Shown here piece by piece: positions 34,927-43,471 of a stretch of DNA of 64,000 bases; position 1 is the first letter of the stretch, and the number at the start of each line of letters is the position of its first letter. The position numbers and the translations under genes are program-made. Under the pieces are notes generated by a model. That model was not told where the DNA came from, did not search any database, and saw nothing but the letters and a program-made list of their open reading frames with translations. The stretch is from positions 248,001-312,000 of the forward strand of contig JANQLV010000061.1 of NCBI GenBank assembly GCA_028280415.1, read 5' to 3'. Origin of the DNA: Saprospiraceae bacterium (GTDB taxonomy: Bacteria; Bacteroidota; Bacteroidia; Chitinophagales; Saprospiraceae).

Positions 34927-34992
34927 ATGATAAATATCAACAGCAGGCTTGAATTAAATCAGCTTTAGATAAGAGGCAAGCTTCTAAATTGG
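34927..34992 (+). promoter_or_regulatory. Tandem FNR-like operator and promoter of the Mla/MCE operon
   Basis: ATGATAAATATCAA (34927-34940) and TTGAATTAAATCAG (34949-34962) have centres 22 bp apart. The -7 box TAAATTGG (34985-34992) is centred 33 bp downstream. The predicted leader to the ATG at 35119 is about 120 nt, the longest in the set. The rest of the 461-bp gap 34658-35118 shows no gene. Confidence 0.75.
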
Positions 34993-35118
34993 CATTTAAT
35001 TTTAGAATGCAATGGTTCTTTGAATTGAAAAATGATATTTGTAGATTGATTAATAATTTCCCAGGTACGCTCTAATTAAAGAAAACAAAACCTGAAACTT
35101 CATACCCATGTTTCTGAC

Positions 35119-35892
35119 ATGAATACACTGGTAAAAAATATTCGAAATTATCTGGATGAAACCGGAAAGATTTCGCTCTTTGCTTTCCGCTTTTTTCAAC
35201 AGGTTTTTCGACGACCTTTTGAGTTTAAAGAACTGTTTCGCCAATGTTATTTGCTCGGCTACAAGTCTTTATTTTTGGTGGTTACGACCGGGTTTATTAT
35301 GGGGCTGGTATTGACCTTACAGATTCGGCCGACAATGATCGAATTTGGGGCAACTTACTATATTCCTCAAATGGTCGGGATTGCTATTGTTCGCGAAATA
35401 GGACCGGTTATCACGGCTTTGATCTGCGCTGGAAAAATTGGCTCCAGTATTGGAGCAGAACTTGGGTCGATGAAAGTTACCGAGCAGATTGATGCAATGG
35501 AGGTCTCGGGAACCAATCCATTCAAATATCTGGTAGTAACGAGAATACTGGCGAGTACGCTTATGCTGCCTTTATTGGTCATCGCAGCGGATGCCATTGG
35601 ATTATTCGGTTCTTTTTTGGTAGAAGCGACAAAAGGGGATATCAGTGCAACGCTTTACTTCAATATTGTCTTTGATAGCCTGGTTTTTGGAGATCTTATT
35701 CCCGCTACACTTAAATCCTTCTTTTTTGGATTTGCCATTGGATTGGTGGGATGTTATAAAGGTTATTATTCCGATAAAGGGACGGAGGGCGTCGGACGTG
35801 CCGCGAATATGGCAGTAGTGTTAGCAAGTTTACTTCTTTTTGTGATTGATTTTCTGGCGGTATTAATTGCGGATATCTTTTTTGAAATTTAA
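35119..35892 (+). CDS. MlaE-family ABC permease (257 aa)
   Basis: The MlaE/YrbE family is recognised from FIMGLVLTLQIRPTMIEFGATYYIPQMVGIAIVREIGPVITALICAGKIGSSIGAELGSMKVTEQIDAMEV; the REIGPV and GAELG...EQIDA motifs are typical. Four to five membrane segments follow a basic N-terminus. It is the permease of a phospholipid-transport ABC system (Mla/MCE) that moves lipids between inner and outer membrane. The ATPase and the MCE substrate-binding protein follow at once. No MlaC, MlaA or MlaB partner is in the operon. Confidence 0.95.
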   Translation: MNTLVKNIRNYLDETGKISLFAFRFFQQVFRRPFEFKELFRQCYLLGYKSLFLVVTTGFIMGLVLTLQIRPTMIEFGATYYIPQMVGIAIVREIGPVITALICAGKIGSSIGAELGSMKVTEQIDAMEVSGTNPFKYLVVTRILASTLMLPLLVIAADAIGLFGSFLVEATKGDISATLYFNIVFDSLVFGDLIPATLKSFFFGFAIGLVGCYKGYYSDKGTEGVGRAANMAVVLASLLLFVIDFLAVLIADIFFEI

Positions 35893-35896
35893 AAAA

Positions 35897-36694
35897 ATGA
35901 TTCAAAACGATTCTACAACAAAATCCGGGAATGAAGGGGGAAGACCTGAAATACAACCTTTGGTACGTATCCGAAACCTGAAAAAAGCATTCGGAAAAAA
36001 CCTGGTATTAAAGGGCTTTAACCTCGAATTATACCCCAACGAAAATGTTGTAATTCTTGGGAAATCCGGCTCGGGGAAATCGGTCCTGATTAAATGCCTG
36101 GTTCGCCTGATCGATATTGATGAAGGCGAGATATTCGTACTGGATAGATCGATACCTGACCTCGAACAAGAAGAGCTGGATCATATTAGAACAGAGGTTG
36201 GTTTTTTGTTTCAGGGAAGCGCCTTATACGATTCGATGACGGTAAGAGAGAATTTACAGTTTCCACTGCGTCGGCATACGGATCGACTGCAGGGGCAGGA
36301 TGAAGAAGTGCTCATTATAAAAGCCCTGGAAAGTGTCGGTCTGGAAGATGCGATTGATCTGATGCCCGCAGAGCTTTCCGGGGGGATGAAACGGCGGGTA
36401 GCACTTGCCAGAACCCTGATCCTCCGCCCCAAGATAATTTTGTATGACGAGCCGACCACTGGACTTGACCCCATCACTTCTAATGAGATTGTCCAGTTAA
36501 TTTTAAAAATTCAAAAAGACTTTAATACGGCCTCTTTGATCATTACGCACGATATGGATTGTGCCCGCGTGATTTCCAACCGAATGATCATCCTGCAGGA
36601 TGGAATCAATTATGCAGAGGGAACTTATGAAGAGTTATCCCAGTCGAATGATCCGAAAGTCAAAGCTTTTTTCAAAGAAGTAAAAAACAGGTAA
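35897..36694 (+). CDS. MlaF-like ABC ATPase (265 aa)
   Basis: Walker A GKSGSGKSVL, Q-loop FLFQGSALYDSMTVRENLQFPL (the SALYDSMTV segment is typical of MlaF), signature LSGGMKRR, Walker B IILYDEPTTGLD and H-loop ITHD are all in place. I chose the ATG at 35897 (MIQNDSTTK), 4 bp after the permease stop codon; an upstream ATG at 35867 lies inside the permease gene. It powers the MlaE-type permease. Confidence 0.95.
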   Translation: MIQNDSTTKSGNEGGRPEIQPLVRIRNLKKAFGKNLVLKGFNLELYPNENVVILGKSGSGKSVLIKCLVRLIDIDEGEIFVLDRSIPDLEQEELDHIRTEVGFLFQGSALYDSMTVRENLQFPLRRHTDRLQGQDEEVLIIKALESVGLEDAIDLMPAELSGGMKRRVALARTLILRPKIILYDEPTTGLDPITSNEIVQLILKIQKDFNTASLIITHDMDCARVISNRMIILQDGINYAEGTYEELSQSNDPKVKAFFKEVKNR

Positions 36695-36695
36695 A

Positions 36696-37748
36696 ATGAA
36701 AAGAGACAACTTTAATACGGTCAAACTAGGAATATTTGTAACCATCGCTTTTTTACTCTTTACCGTAGCTGTTTACTATATCGGTAATACACAGAACCTA
36801 TTTGGGTCAACGCTCAAAATATCTTCCATCTTTAATAATGTAAAAGGTTTACAAGTGGGCAATAATGTTCGCTATGCGGGGATCAATGTTGGCACGGTTA
36901 GCGAGATTCATATTATTAATGACTCGACTATTCAGGTAGATATGGTAATAGAAGAAGAGCTTTCGAAATTTCTAAGAGAAGACGCTATCGCCAGTATTGG
37001 TTCTGATGGTTTGGTGGGAAATATGATTGTTAACATCAGCCCCGGGCAAGGAGGGGGAGCGAGTGTGAAAGAAGGCGATGTGATTCCCTCTTATGCGCGT
37101 AAGGAAGCAAGTGATATGATGAATGTTCTGGGAAGCACAACGGAGAATATTGCATTACTCACTGTCAACCTGCTGGAAATATCGGAACGCATTAATTCAG
37201 GCGAAGGAAGTGTTGGTAAATTAATCAATGATCCGGTCATGGCAAATGATTTTCAACAAGCGATACGCAATTTAAGATGGAGTACAGAGAATATTGGTCA
37301 ACTTAGTAAACAATTGGAAGAGAGTGTCAATGAAGTCGGTAAAGGGCAGGGTTTAATGGGCTATTTACTCACGGATTCTACATTGGAAAACCAAATCAAT
37401 CATATTGCCGAAGGAGTAGACAGCCTGATTAGAGACCGGACACAACCCATATTAACTAATCTGGAAACTTCAAGTGAAGACATTACAAAGATTACGAACA
37501 AACTGAATAATATGGTCGAAGAGTTAAACATGGAAGAAGGATTGCTTGGTGTTGCTTTAAAGGATTCCCTGGCGGCTGAAAACTTTAAGCAGACCCTGCG
37601 AAACCTCAATGAAGGAACGGAGCGGTTTAACGAAAACATGGAAGCGATGAAGCATAATTTTTTGTTTAGAAGATATTTTAAAAAACAGGAAAAGAAACGC
37701 AAAAAGCAGTTAAAAGAACAAAAGAAAGAAAACGTGGTGCAAGACTAA
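36696..37748 (+). CDS. MCE-domain lipid-binding protein, MlaD-like (350 aa)
   Basis: One N-terminal membrane anchor (GIFVTIAFLLFTVAVYYIG) precedes an MCE domain (about residues 38-120: LKISSIFNNVKGLQVGNNVRYAGINVGTV). A long helical C-terminus follows, with repeated INSGEGSVGKLINDPV and EEGLLGVALKDS motifs, typical of longer MCE proteins that form hexameric rings with a helical needle. It starts 1 bp after the ATPase stop codon. The tail is highly basic (QEKKRKKQLKEQKK). It is the periplasmic component of the lipid-transport operon. Confidence 0.93.
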   Translation: MKRDNFNTVKLGIFVTIAFLLFTVAVYYIGNTQNLFGSTLKISSIFNNVKGLQVGNNVRYAGINVGTVSEIHIINDSTIQVDMVIEEELSKFLREDAIASIGSDGLVGNMIVNISPGQGGGASVKEGDVIPSYARKEASDMMNVLGSTTENIALLTVNLLEISERINSGEGSVGKLINDPVMANDFQQAIRNLRWSTENIGQLSKQLEESVNEVGKGQGLMGYLLTDSTLENQINHIAEGVDSLIRDRTQPILTNLETSSEDITKITNKLNNMVEELNMEEGLLGVALKDSLAAENFKQTLRNLNEGTERFNENMEAMKHNFLFRRYFKKQEKKRKKQLKEQKKENVVQD

Positions 37749-37781
37749 ATCATCCATCAAATACCACTCTCTGAAATGGAG

Positions 37782-37847
37782 TTGATGAAGATCAATACCT
37801 GGTCTGTGAAATGACAACTCTTCTTCTAAATTAAGATGCGAACTTTG
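37782..37847 (+). promoter_or_regulatory. Tandem FNR-like operator and promoter of the 541-aa protein gene
   Basis: TTGATGAAGATCAA (37782-37795) is a perfect FNR box; CTGTGAAATGACAA (37804-37817) is weak. The centres are 22 bp apart. The -7 box GAACTTTG (37840-37847, the same octamer as at 18665) is centred 33 bp downstream. Confidence 0.7.
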
Positions 37848-37874
37848 AACTAAGATTTAAACAAAAATAGTGTT

Positions 37875-39500
37875 ATGAACAGTTCAGAGCCTAAGCTTAT
37901 TCAATTCTTCCTGTTTTTATTTTTATTCGGAGTTTTCCTCAACGCTAATGCGCAGACGGATAAAGAATTGCTCCGTGAACTAGTGACGGAAGAACAAGAA
38001 GCGGTTAATGCATTGGTCCTTTATCCGGAGGAAGTGCGGAATGATATTTTCATTGCTGCTCAACATCCCGAAGCATTGATTAAAGTAGAAAGTATTCAAC
38101 GTCAAACCAGTAATTCTTTTCAGGAATTGCTGACATCCTATCCTCAGGATATTCAGGAGTTGATCTGGGATTTGACTCGTTATCCCAATTTGATTGAAAA
38201 AGTAATAACTCCCGAAAATCAATCAAAAGCAGCTTTAAAACGCATTCTTAAAAACTATCCTGAGAAGATTCGGCCACAAGCCAAAAAGGCGGCACAGGAC
38301 TATCTTCCGTTATTGATGAGTATCAGTCAGCTTAACGAATCTGCTGAATCTGCCTTTGAATCCATCCTGCTCGAATACCCGCCACAAAGCCGGAAAGCCC
38401 TGCGGCAAATGATTAAGCTTCCCGAAGTCTTAACCATACTGACCAGCAATATTCGCCTAGTTGTTTTGGTAGGAGATATTTACAGCAAAGATCCGGAGTG
38501 GTTACATTACAAAGCGGATAGCCTCAATCTGCTTCTTGCCAGCCAAAATGCCAGGGAGCTTGAGGACTGGAAAGCGAGCTTGGAGAATAATCCGGAAGTA
38601 CTGGAAGAGCTTAAAGCATCCGGCGATACCTATAATGAACATTACGATTATGATGATGACGAATATCAGGACTTCATCGATGATCTTTATTACGATGCTG
38701 AAGAAGATGAACCGGCCGAGGTCATTGTCCGTCACCATTATTACCATAGCTATCGCTATTGGTTTGGTTATCCATACTGGTACGAGTATCCGAGATGGCG
38801 CATTTATCCTTATTGGTACGATTGGGGGTTTTATATTGGTAGGAATAATGCGGTAGTTGTAATTGGTTTGCCTTCCTATCATTTTACACAATGGTATTTT
38901 TACCATCCGCATCACCATGCTTACTGGCCTCATTTATCCGCTCATTTTGTCAATCATTATTATGGGCATCGCAAGGTGGGTAGCAGTATTGTGAGTAGTG
39001 TAAGAAGCTGGAAACACCAAAACAGATCAGTCATCAATGATCAATGGCTACAAGATGATAAAAACCTGGTCCGGAGGTTCAGGGAATACGGGAAGTTCGA
39101 GACGGAGAGATTGAAACACAATCGGAAAAAACCGGAGAAAGCTTATTCGCAATCCGAGTATGCGGATCGATACAAAAAACGCTATCCCGAATTATCAAAA
39201 ACCAGAAAGCAAGTAGAAGAGGTCACTAAAGTTCCCAGGAATCAGCAGGGGAAAGAGTTTACTAAATCGAGAGTAGACATCCCCTCAAAAGAGGTTCCAA
39301 CGAAGACCATTCCGAAAAGAGATAAAAAGCTTAGAAAAAAAGTGACTGTTCCAAAAGTGGATAAAGCAAGAGATTATCACAAAAATACCTGGGAAAAACC
39401 CAAACGAACAAGAGTGATAAAACCCAGACAAAATAAAGCACCAAAAACGTTTAAACCCAAAAAAATAAAACCTACAAGGAAAAAACAGAAACCAACTTAA
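37875..39500 (+). CDS. Large exported protein with Tyr/Trp-rich centre and basic tail (541 aa)
   Basis: A signal peptide ends near NANAQT. Residues 25-200 hold repeated helical units built around YPE/YPQ/YPN turns (LVLYPEEVRNDI, LLTSYPQDIQEL, LTRYPNLIEKV, LKNYPEKIRP, LLEYPPQSRKA), somewhat like DUF3300 proteins. An acidic stretch (YDYDDDEYQDFIDDLYYDAEEDE) leads into an extreme Tyr/Trp/His-rich segment (about residues 285-345), and the last 150 residues are Lys/Arg-rich. Its family is uncertain. It has its own tandem FNR-like promoter and may be co-transcribed with the two DUF4136 lipoprotein genes that follow. An envelope-associated structural role is possible. Confidence 0.7.
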   Translation: MNSSEPKLIQFFLFLFLFGVFLNANAQTDKELLRELVTEEQEAVNALVLYPEEVRNDIFIAAQHPEALIKVESIQRQTSNSFQELLTSYPQDIQELIWDLTRYPNLIEKVITPENQSKAALKRILKNYPEKIRPQAKKAAQDYLPLLMSISQLNESAESAFESILLEYPPQSRKALRQMIKLPEVLTILTSNIRLVVLVGDIYSKDPEWLHYKADSLNLLLASQNARELEDWKASLENNPEVLEELKASGDTYNEHYDYDDDEYQDFIDDLYYDAEEDEPAEVIVRHHYYHSYRYWFGYPYWYEYPRWRIYPYWYDWGFYIGRNNAVVVIGLPSYHFTQWYFYHPHHHAYWPHLSAHFVNHYYGHRKVGSSIVSSVRSWKHQNRSVINDQWLQDDKNLVRRFREYGKFETERLKHNRKKPEKAYSQSEYADRYKKRYPELSKTRKQVEEVTKVPRNQQGKEFTKSRVDIPSKEVPTKTIPKRDKKLRKKVTVPKVDKARDYHKNTWEKPKRTRVIKPRQNKAPKTFKPKKIKPTRKKQKPT

Positions 39501-39575
39501 AGGCAATGAATATTCATTAGCTGCTAAGTAAAAAATGTAAAAATAAATTCATAGGCAAAAATAAACCGTATTGTT

Positions 39576-40115
39576 ATGAAAGTTTCAAATAGTATAATCA
39601 TAGTCCTGATCCTCTTTGTCCTGTCCGGTTGTACTACTAATTATTGGGTCATCAGTGATTATGAAAGAGAAGTTGATTTTAACATGTACAAAACCTATGA
39701 AGTGTACAATCATGCCAATGGATTTCCGAAAGGAGCGAATCCAATTAATAAACAACGTATCGAAAGAGCGATAAAAAAAGAGATGATAGAACTGGGTTAC
39801 GAAGCATCGGAAGAACCCGATTTATTGGTTTCCTGGTACGTCACAGTAGAAGATAAAAGAGTGATGGACGTTTATCGGGATTTTTACCACAGATGGGCCT
39901 ATTATGCCGTAAATGTTTACGAATATCAAGAAGGGACATTGGTGATTGATATGATCGACCGGAAAAAAAATGAGGTAGTATGGCATGGTAAAACTTCCGA
40001 AAGGGTCTACGAAGGAATGCCGAATGTAGATAAGAAGATTAAAAAAGCGGTGCAATCAATGCTCGAAAAATATGCTAAAGATGTGAAGCTGAATAAAGTG
40101 TACGCTTCAAAGTAG
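39576..40115 (+). CDS. DUF4136 lipoprotein (179 aa)
   Basis: The lipobox LSGC with Cys19 is followed by DYEREVDFNMYKTYEVY, residues with the DUF4136 pattern. The rest follows the family layout: basic helix NKQRIERAIKKEMIELGYEASEEPDLLVSWYV and C-terminal EGTLVIDMIDRKKNEVVWHGKTSERV. DUF4136 proteins are envelope lipoproteins of unknown function. It is 75 bp after the 541-residue protein gene and 48 bp before a paralogue, so the three may form one transcript. Confidence 0.88.
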   Translation: MKVSNSIIIVLILFVLSGCTTNYWVISDYEREVDFNMYKTYEVYNHANGFPKGANPINKQRIERAIKKEMIELGYEASEEPDLLVSWYVTVEDKRVMDVYRDFYHRWAYYAVNVYEYQEGTLVIDMIDRKKNEVVWHGKTSERVYEGMPNVDKKIKKAVQSMLEKYAKDVKLNKVYASK

Positions 40116-40163
40116 CACGGCGTTCAGAATGTTTAAGATTGTATAGTTACTTATGTATAAAAT

Positions 40164-40718
40164 ATGAAAAATATCCAGTTTTTATTGTTAGCCATAGTGT
40201 TCCTCGGGGGATGGATGGCCTGCCAGAGTTCAGAACCATTAATGGAGGAACAGATTAAAACCTTGGAGCATTCAAGCTACCAGACCTATCAATTATTGGA
40301 ACACGAGGATGATTTATCTTACGGGGTCAATCAGAAAACCCGGCAACAAATTGAAAAGGCAATCCAAAGAGAATTATTAGTATCGAAACTTAAAATGTCA
40401 ACCGAGCCCGATCTATGGATTTCCTATTTTGTAAAAGAGTCTTTATTGGAAAAACGGGAGCATAATTATGTCGGTTACTACAAAAAATGGGGTTTTCCAC
40501 TTTGGACAAATGTAGATAATTATGCGGAAGGAACCTTGATTATCGATGTGATTGATAGCAAAAGCAGCGAGATCATCTGGCACGGTAAAAGTAAAGCGAA
40601 AATCACGGATCGTATAGAAAATGCGGAGCATCTAATTCAAGAGAATGTACAGACTATATTGGAGAAGTTTCTTGTGGAAACAGGACTCAGGCGGGAGAAT
40701 ACGGCATCGGTCCGGTGA
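40164..40718 (+). CDS. DUF4136-like lipoprotein, paralogue of the previous gene (184 aa)
   Basis: The lipobox WMAC with Cys20 is followed by HSSYQTYQLLEHEDDL. The same blocks as in the gene at 39576 occur: NQKTRQQIEKAIQRELLVSKLKMSTEPDLWISYFV and EGTLIIDVIDSKSSEIIWHGKSKAKI. It is a tandem duplicate that has diverged strongly in the first half. Function unknown. Confidence 0.82.
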   Translation: MKNIQFLLLAIVFLGGWMACQSSEPLMEEQIKTLEHSSYQTYQLLEHEDDLSYGVNQKTRQQIEKAIQRELLVSKLKMSTEPDLWISYFVKESLLEKREHNYVGYYKKWGFPLWTNVDNYAEGTLIIDVIDSKSSEIIWHGKSKAKITDRIENAEHLIQENVQTILEKFLVETGLRRENTASVR

Positions 40719-40832
40719 AAAAATAATTGATCCAGAAGACGCTGTAGCTTAAAAATTCAATCGCATGATCTGTTCCGATCTTTTTAGCAAACAGCAGGTA
40801 AGAAAAGCTTCATTCACCGGGGATTTCCTTTA

Positions 40833-42746
40833 TTATGGCTTGGGAATTTCTACGTAGAAAGTCGTCCCTTCTCCCAATTTGCTTTCAAACCAAATCTTGC
40901 CATACATCAAGTCGAGATAGCGTTTGACAATAGTAAGCCCGAGGCCCGTACCTTGAATATTGGAAACATTATTGGCCCGGAAAAACCGGGAGAACATATG
41001 TTTTTGATCCTCTTCCGGAATTCCCATCCCTTTGTCGGCAACCTCAATGCGAATTTTATTATCCGTATTTTTGGAAACTATTTTAATCGGCTTATGCTCT
41101 GGAGAATATTTGATGGCATTAGACAACAGATTAAGTAGTACATTCTTAACCAGATTGGTATCAATGCTAATGGTATGATCTCCCTCGTGATAATGATCAA
41201 TGGTTTGACCTTCTTTTAAAATAACCTTTAGCTCTTCTTTAATATCCTCGACATAGCTTTTAAAATTAGTCGTTTTTAAAGAAAGGCTTACTTTACCGGA
41301 TTCAAGTTTTTCGAGCGAAAGAAAATCATTCAGGATAGCAGTTAAGTTTCTAACCGAAGACTTGATTCGATCGATATGGCGATATTGTTTATCAAATTGT
41401 TCCTTCTTGTTGTATAATTCGATTAGTGAGGCAGAAGAAAGAATAGAAGAAAGGGGCGTCCTGAATTCGTGAGAGGCCATTGAAACAAAACGGGATTTGA
41501 GTTCTCCAAGCTCTCTTTCTCTTTCAAGTGCTTTCAATAGCTTTTGTTCACTAATTTTTAGCTCCTGAGTCCGTTCCGCCACTTTTTGTTCCAGTTTATC
41601 AGAATATTCATGCATTTTGCGTTCGTATTCTCGCCTTTCGGAAATATCCAGGATGATAGCTACGAAGACGGGATTATTTCCCAAATTTGCGTATTGTAAA
41701 TGCACCTCTACAGGGTAGGTACTCCTGTCTTTTCGCTGATGAACGCTTTCGAATAAAAGTTTGTCGACTTTTCCTTCTTGCAAAGGGGCGATCAGGCGCA
41801 TAAAATCTTCTTTACTATACTCCGGCTTGATATCAACAGGAGTCATCGTTTGCATTTCCTCCAGCGTATAACCTATGTTTTTTAAAGCCCCTTTATTAAC
41901 TTGAACAAACTTGAAGTCTATACCATCAAATATAAATATCTCATTTAGCGACTCCTCTACAATTTTTGAGATACCTTCTTTATAACTTATTGCTTCTCTG
42001 AGGTCGGTAACATCCTGAAGCAGGCCAAAAACTTTTACGACAGTATTATTTTCATCCAGTTTCACATCTCGCTTTCCCTCGACATATCTCAATCCCTGCG
42101 TTTTGGAAAGTATCCGGTAACCAAAATTGATTCCCTTCTTTTCTTCTTTTATTTTTTTATAAAAACCCCTTACCAAATCCACATCTTCGGGATAAATATG
42201 CCCGAAATATTTTTCCTTGGAAATGACTTCCGAATCATTTTCAAATCCAAAGATTCGATACATTTCTTTTGACCATTTATACTGCCCGGTTTGAAAATCT
42301 ATCTCAAAACTTCCCGTACGGGCTATTTTTTGGGACTCTTCCAAAAGCGCTTGACTGTCTTGTAGCTTATTGAGCATTTGCTGCTGGGCACTATTATCAC
42401 TTACATAGGCAATGACAAACTGATCTCCATTGAGGGCCATTGAACTCAGGCTTATCTTAACCGGAAACTGTAATCCGTTTTTTCGCAAACCGTATAATTC
42501 CAGATTGGCACCCATAGCTCGTGGGACCAGGTTTTGCTGATATGATTTTCTGTATTTAACATGCTGTTCACGAAAAGATTTTGGAAGCAGTTCTTCTACC
42601 TTCAAATTGATCAGGGCGCCATTTTCATATCCAAACAACTTTTCAGAAAAAGGATTAGCTTTTATAATATTCCCCTCAAAATCAACCACAATAATACCTA
42701 TTGTCGCCTCCAGAAACATAGATTCCAGCATTCTAATGTCGTCCAT
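40833..42746 (-). CDS. PAS-domain sensor histidine kinase (637 aa)
   Basis: Three PAS-type sensor regions can be read: LFLEATIGIIVVDFEGNIIKAN near the N-terminus, SFEIDFQTGQYKWSKEMYRIFGFE in the middle, and EIFIFDGIDFKFVQVNKGALKNIGY. A coiled-coil and a HisKA domain with the phospho-accepting His (SMASHEFRTPLSS, about residue 423) follow, then a HATPase domain with N-box LLSNAIKYS, DKGMGIPEED and GTGLGLTIV. There are no membrane segments, so it senses an internal signal. It lies 17 bp after a single-domain receiver gene on the same strand. It is a candidate kinase for both that receiver and the hybrid regulator at 25462. Confidence 0.93.
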   Translation of the reverse strand: MDDIRMLESMFLEATIGIIVVDFEGNIIKANPFSEKLFGYENGALINLKVEELLPKSFREQHVKYRKSYQQNLVPRAMGANLELYGLRKNGLQFPVKISLSSMALNGDQFVIAYVSDNSAQQQMLNKLQDSQALLEESQKIARTGSFEIDFQTGQYKWSKEMYRIFGFENDSEVISKEKYFGHIYPEDVDLVRGFYKKIKEEKKGINFGYRILSKTQGLRYVEGKRDVKLDENNTVVKVFGLLQDVTDLREAISYKEGISKIVEESLNEIFIFDGIDFKFVQVNKGALKNIGYTLEEMQTMTPVDIKPEYSKEDFMRLIAPLQEGKVDKLLFESVHQRKDRSTYPVEVHLQYANLGNNPVFVAIILDISERREYERKMHEYSDKLEQKVAERTQELKISEQKLLKALERERELGELKSRFVSMASHEFRTPLSSILSSASLIELYNKKEQFDKQYRHIDRIKSSVRNLTAILNDFLSLEKLESGKVSLSLKTTNFKSYVEDIKEELKVILKEGQTIDHYHEGDHTISIDTNLVKNVLLNLLSNAIKYSPEHKPIKIVSKNTDNKIRIEVADKGMGIPEEDQKHMFSRFFRANNVSNIQGTGLGLTIVKRYLDLMYGKIWFESKLGEGTTFYVEIPKP

Positions 42747-42763
42747 AATTTTACTCTAAATGT

Positions 42764-43135
42764 CTACTTAAGTAAGTTCTCAATCGTATCCAGTAAATGG
42801 TCCACTTGAAAAGGTTTTGTAAGATAGGCATCAGCACCGGAAACCTTGCCTTTTGCAATATCTCGTTCTTGTGCACTGGCTGTCAAAAACATGAAAGGAA
42901 TTTGTTCGGCTTTGAGAATAGGATTTAGAGTTTCAAAAACTTCATAACCATCTTTGGCAGGCATGGAAATATCACAAATGATTAGATCAAATTGCTCATT
43001 AGTAGCTTTCTCAATACCAATAGCCCCGTTTTCTGCTATTGATACCTGATAATTGGCAAGTTCAAGAAGCTCTTCCAGATTCTCTCGAATATCATCATTA
43101 TCTTCAATGACGAGGATTTTATGCATGTTTTTCAT
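42764..43135 (-). CDS. Single-domain response regulator (123 aa)
   Basis: This is a lone receiver: acidic pocket VIEDNDD, phospho-acceptor Asp in LIICDISMPAKDGYEVF, Thr in MFLTAS and Lys in YLTKPF. No output domain is present. I chose the ATG at 43135 (MKNMHKILVIED), since the longer frame adds a non-family tail. It resembles the receiver of the hybrid regulator at 25462 closely (IAENGAIGIEKA against [12 protein letters not shown]), suggesting a shared phosphorelay. A candidate -7 box (TATTTTTG on the minus strand, 43184-43191) lies upstream without FNR-like sites. Confidence 0.92.
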   Translation of the reverse strand: MKNMHKILVIEDNDDIRENLEELLELANYQVSIAENGAIGIEKATNEQFDLIICDISMPAKDGYEVFETLNPILKAEQIPFMFLTASAQERDIAKGKVSGADAYLTKPFQVDHLLDTIENLLK

Positions 43136-43373
43136 TAATTGGCCTGTACCTGTAAGAGTGCGTTTAAGATTCGTATTTGATGGCAAAAATACTGGATTTT
43201 TGGTTCTGAAAAAAGCCGAAACCAAAGTTTAAAAACCGCCTGCCCTCCAGAAGGGATGTATTTGCAATTCTAAAAACGAGATTTAAACATACTTTAACGT
43301 AATATAATCAAATAATTCAAAAAAGCTTTTCAAAAGCTTGTCTTATTATTTAAGATAACTTCAAGTGAAAAAG

Positions 43374-43439
43374 TTGAGAAATTATAAACCGGCCATTGAT
43401 AAAAGTCAATTGAACTTTCAATAAATGAGAATAGCTTTG
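43374..43439 (+). promoter_or_regulatory. Tandem FNR-like operator and promoter of the PEP synthase gene
   Basis: TTGAGAAATTATAA (43374-43387, weak) and TTGATAAAAGTCAA (43396-43409, strong) have centres 22 bp apart. The perfect -7 box TAGCTTTG (43432-43439) is centred 33 bp downstream. Here the stronger site is the proximal one. Nothing else is seen in the 336-bp gap. Confidence 0.8.
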
Positions 43440-43471
43440 AATCATAAAGTAATAGATTAAATTAAAAAGTT

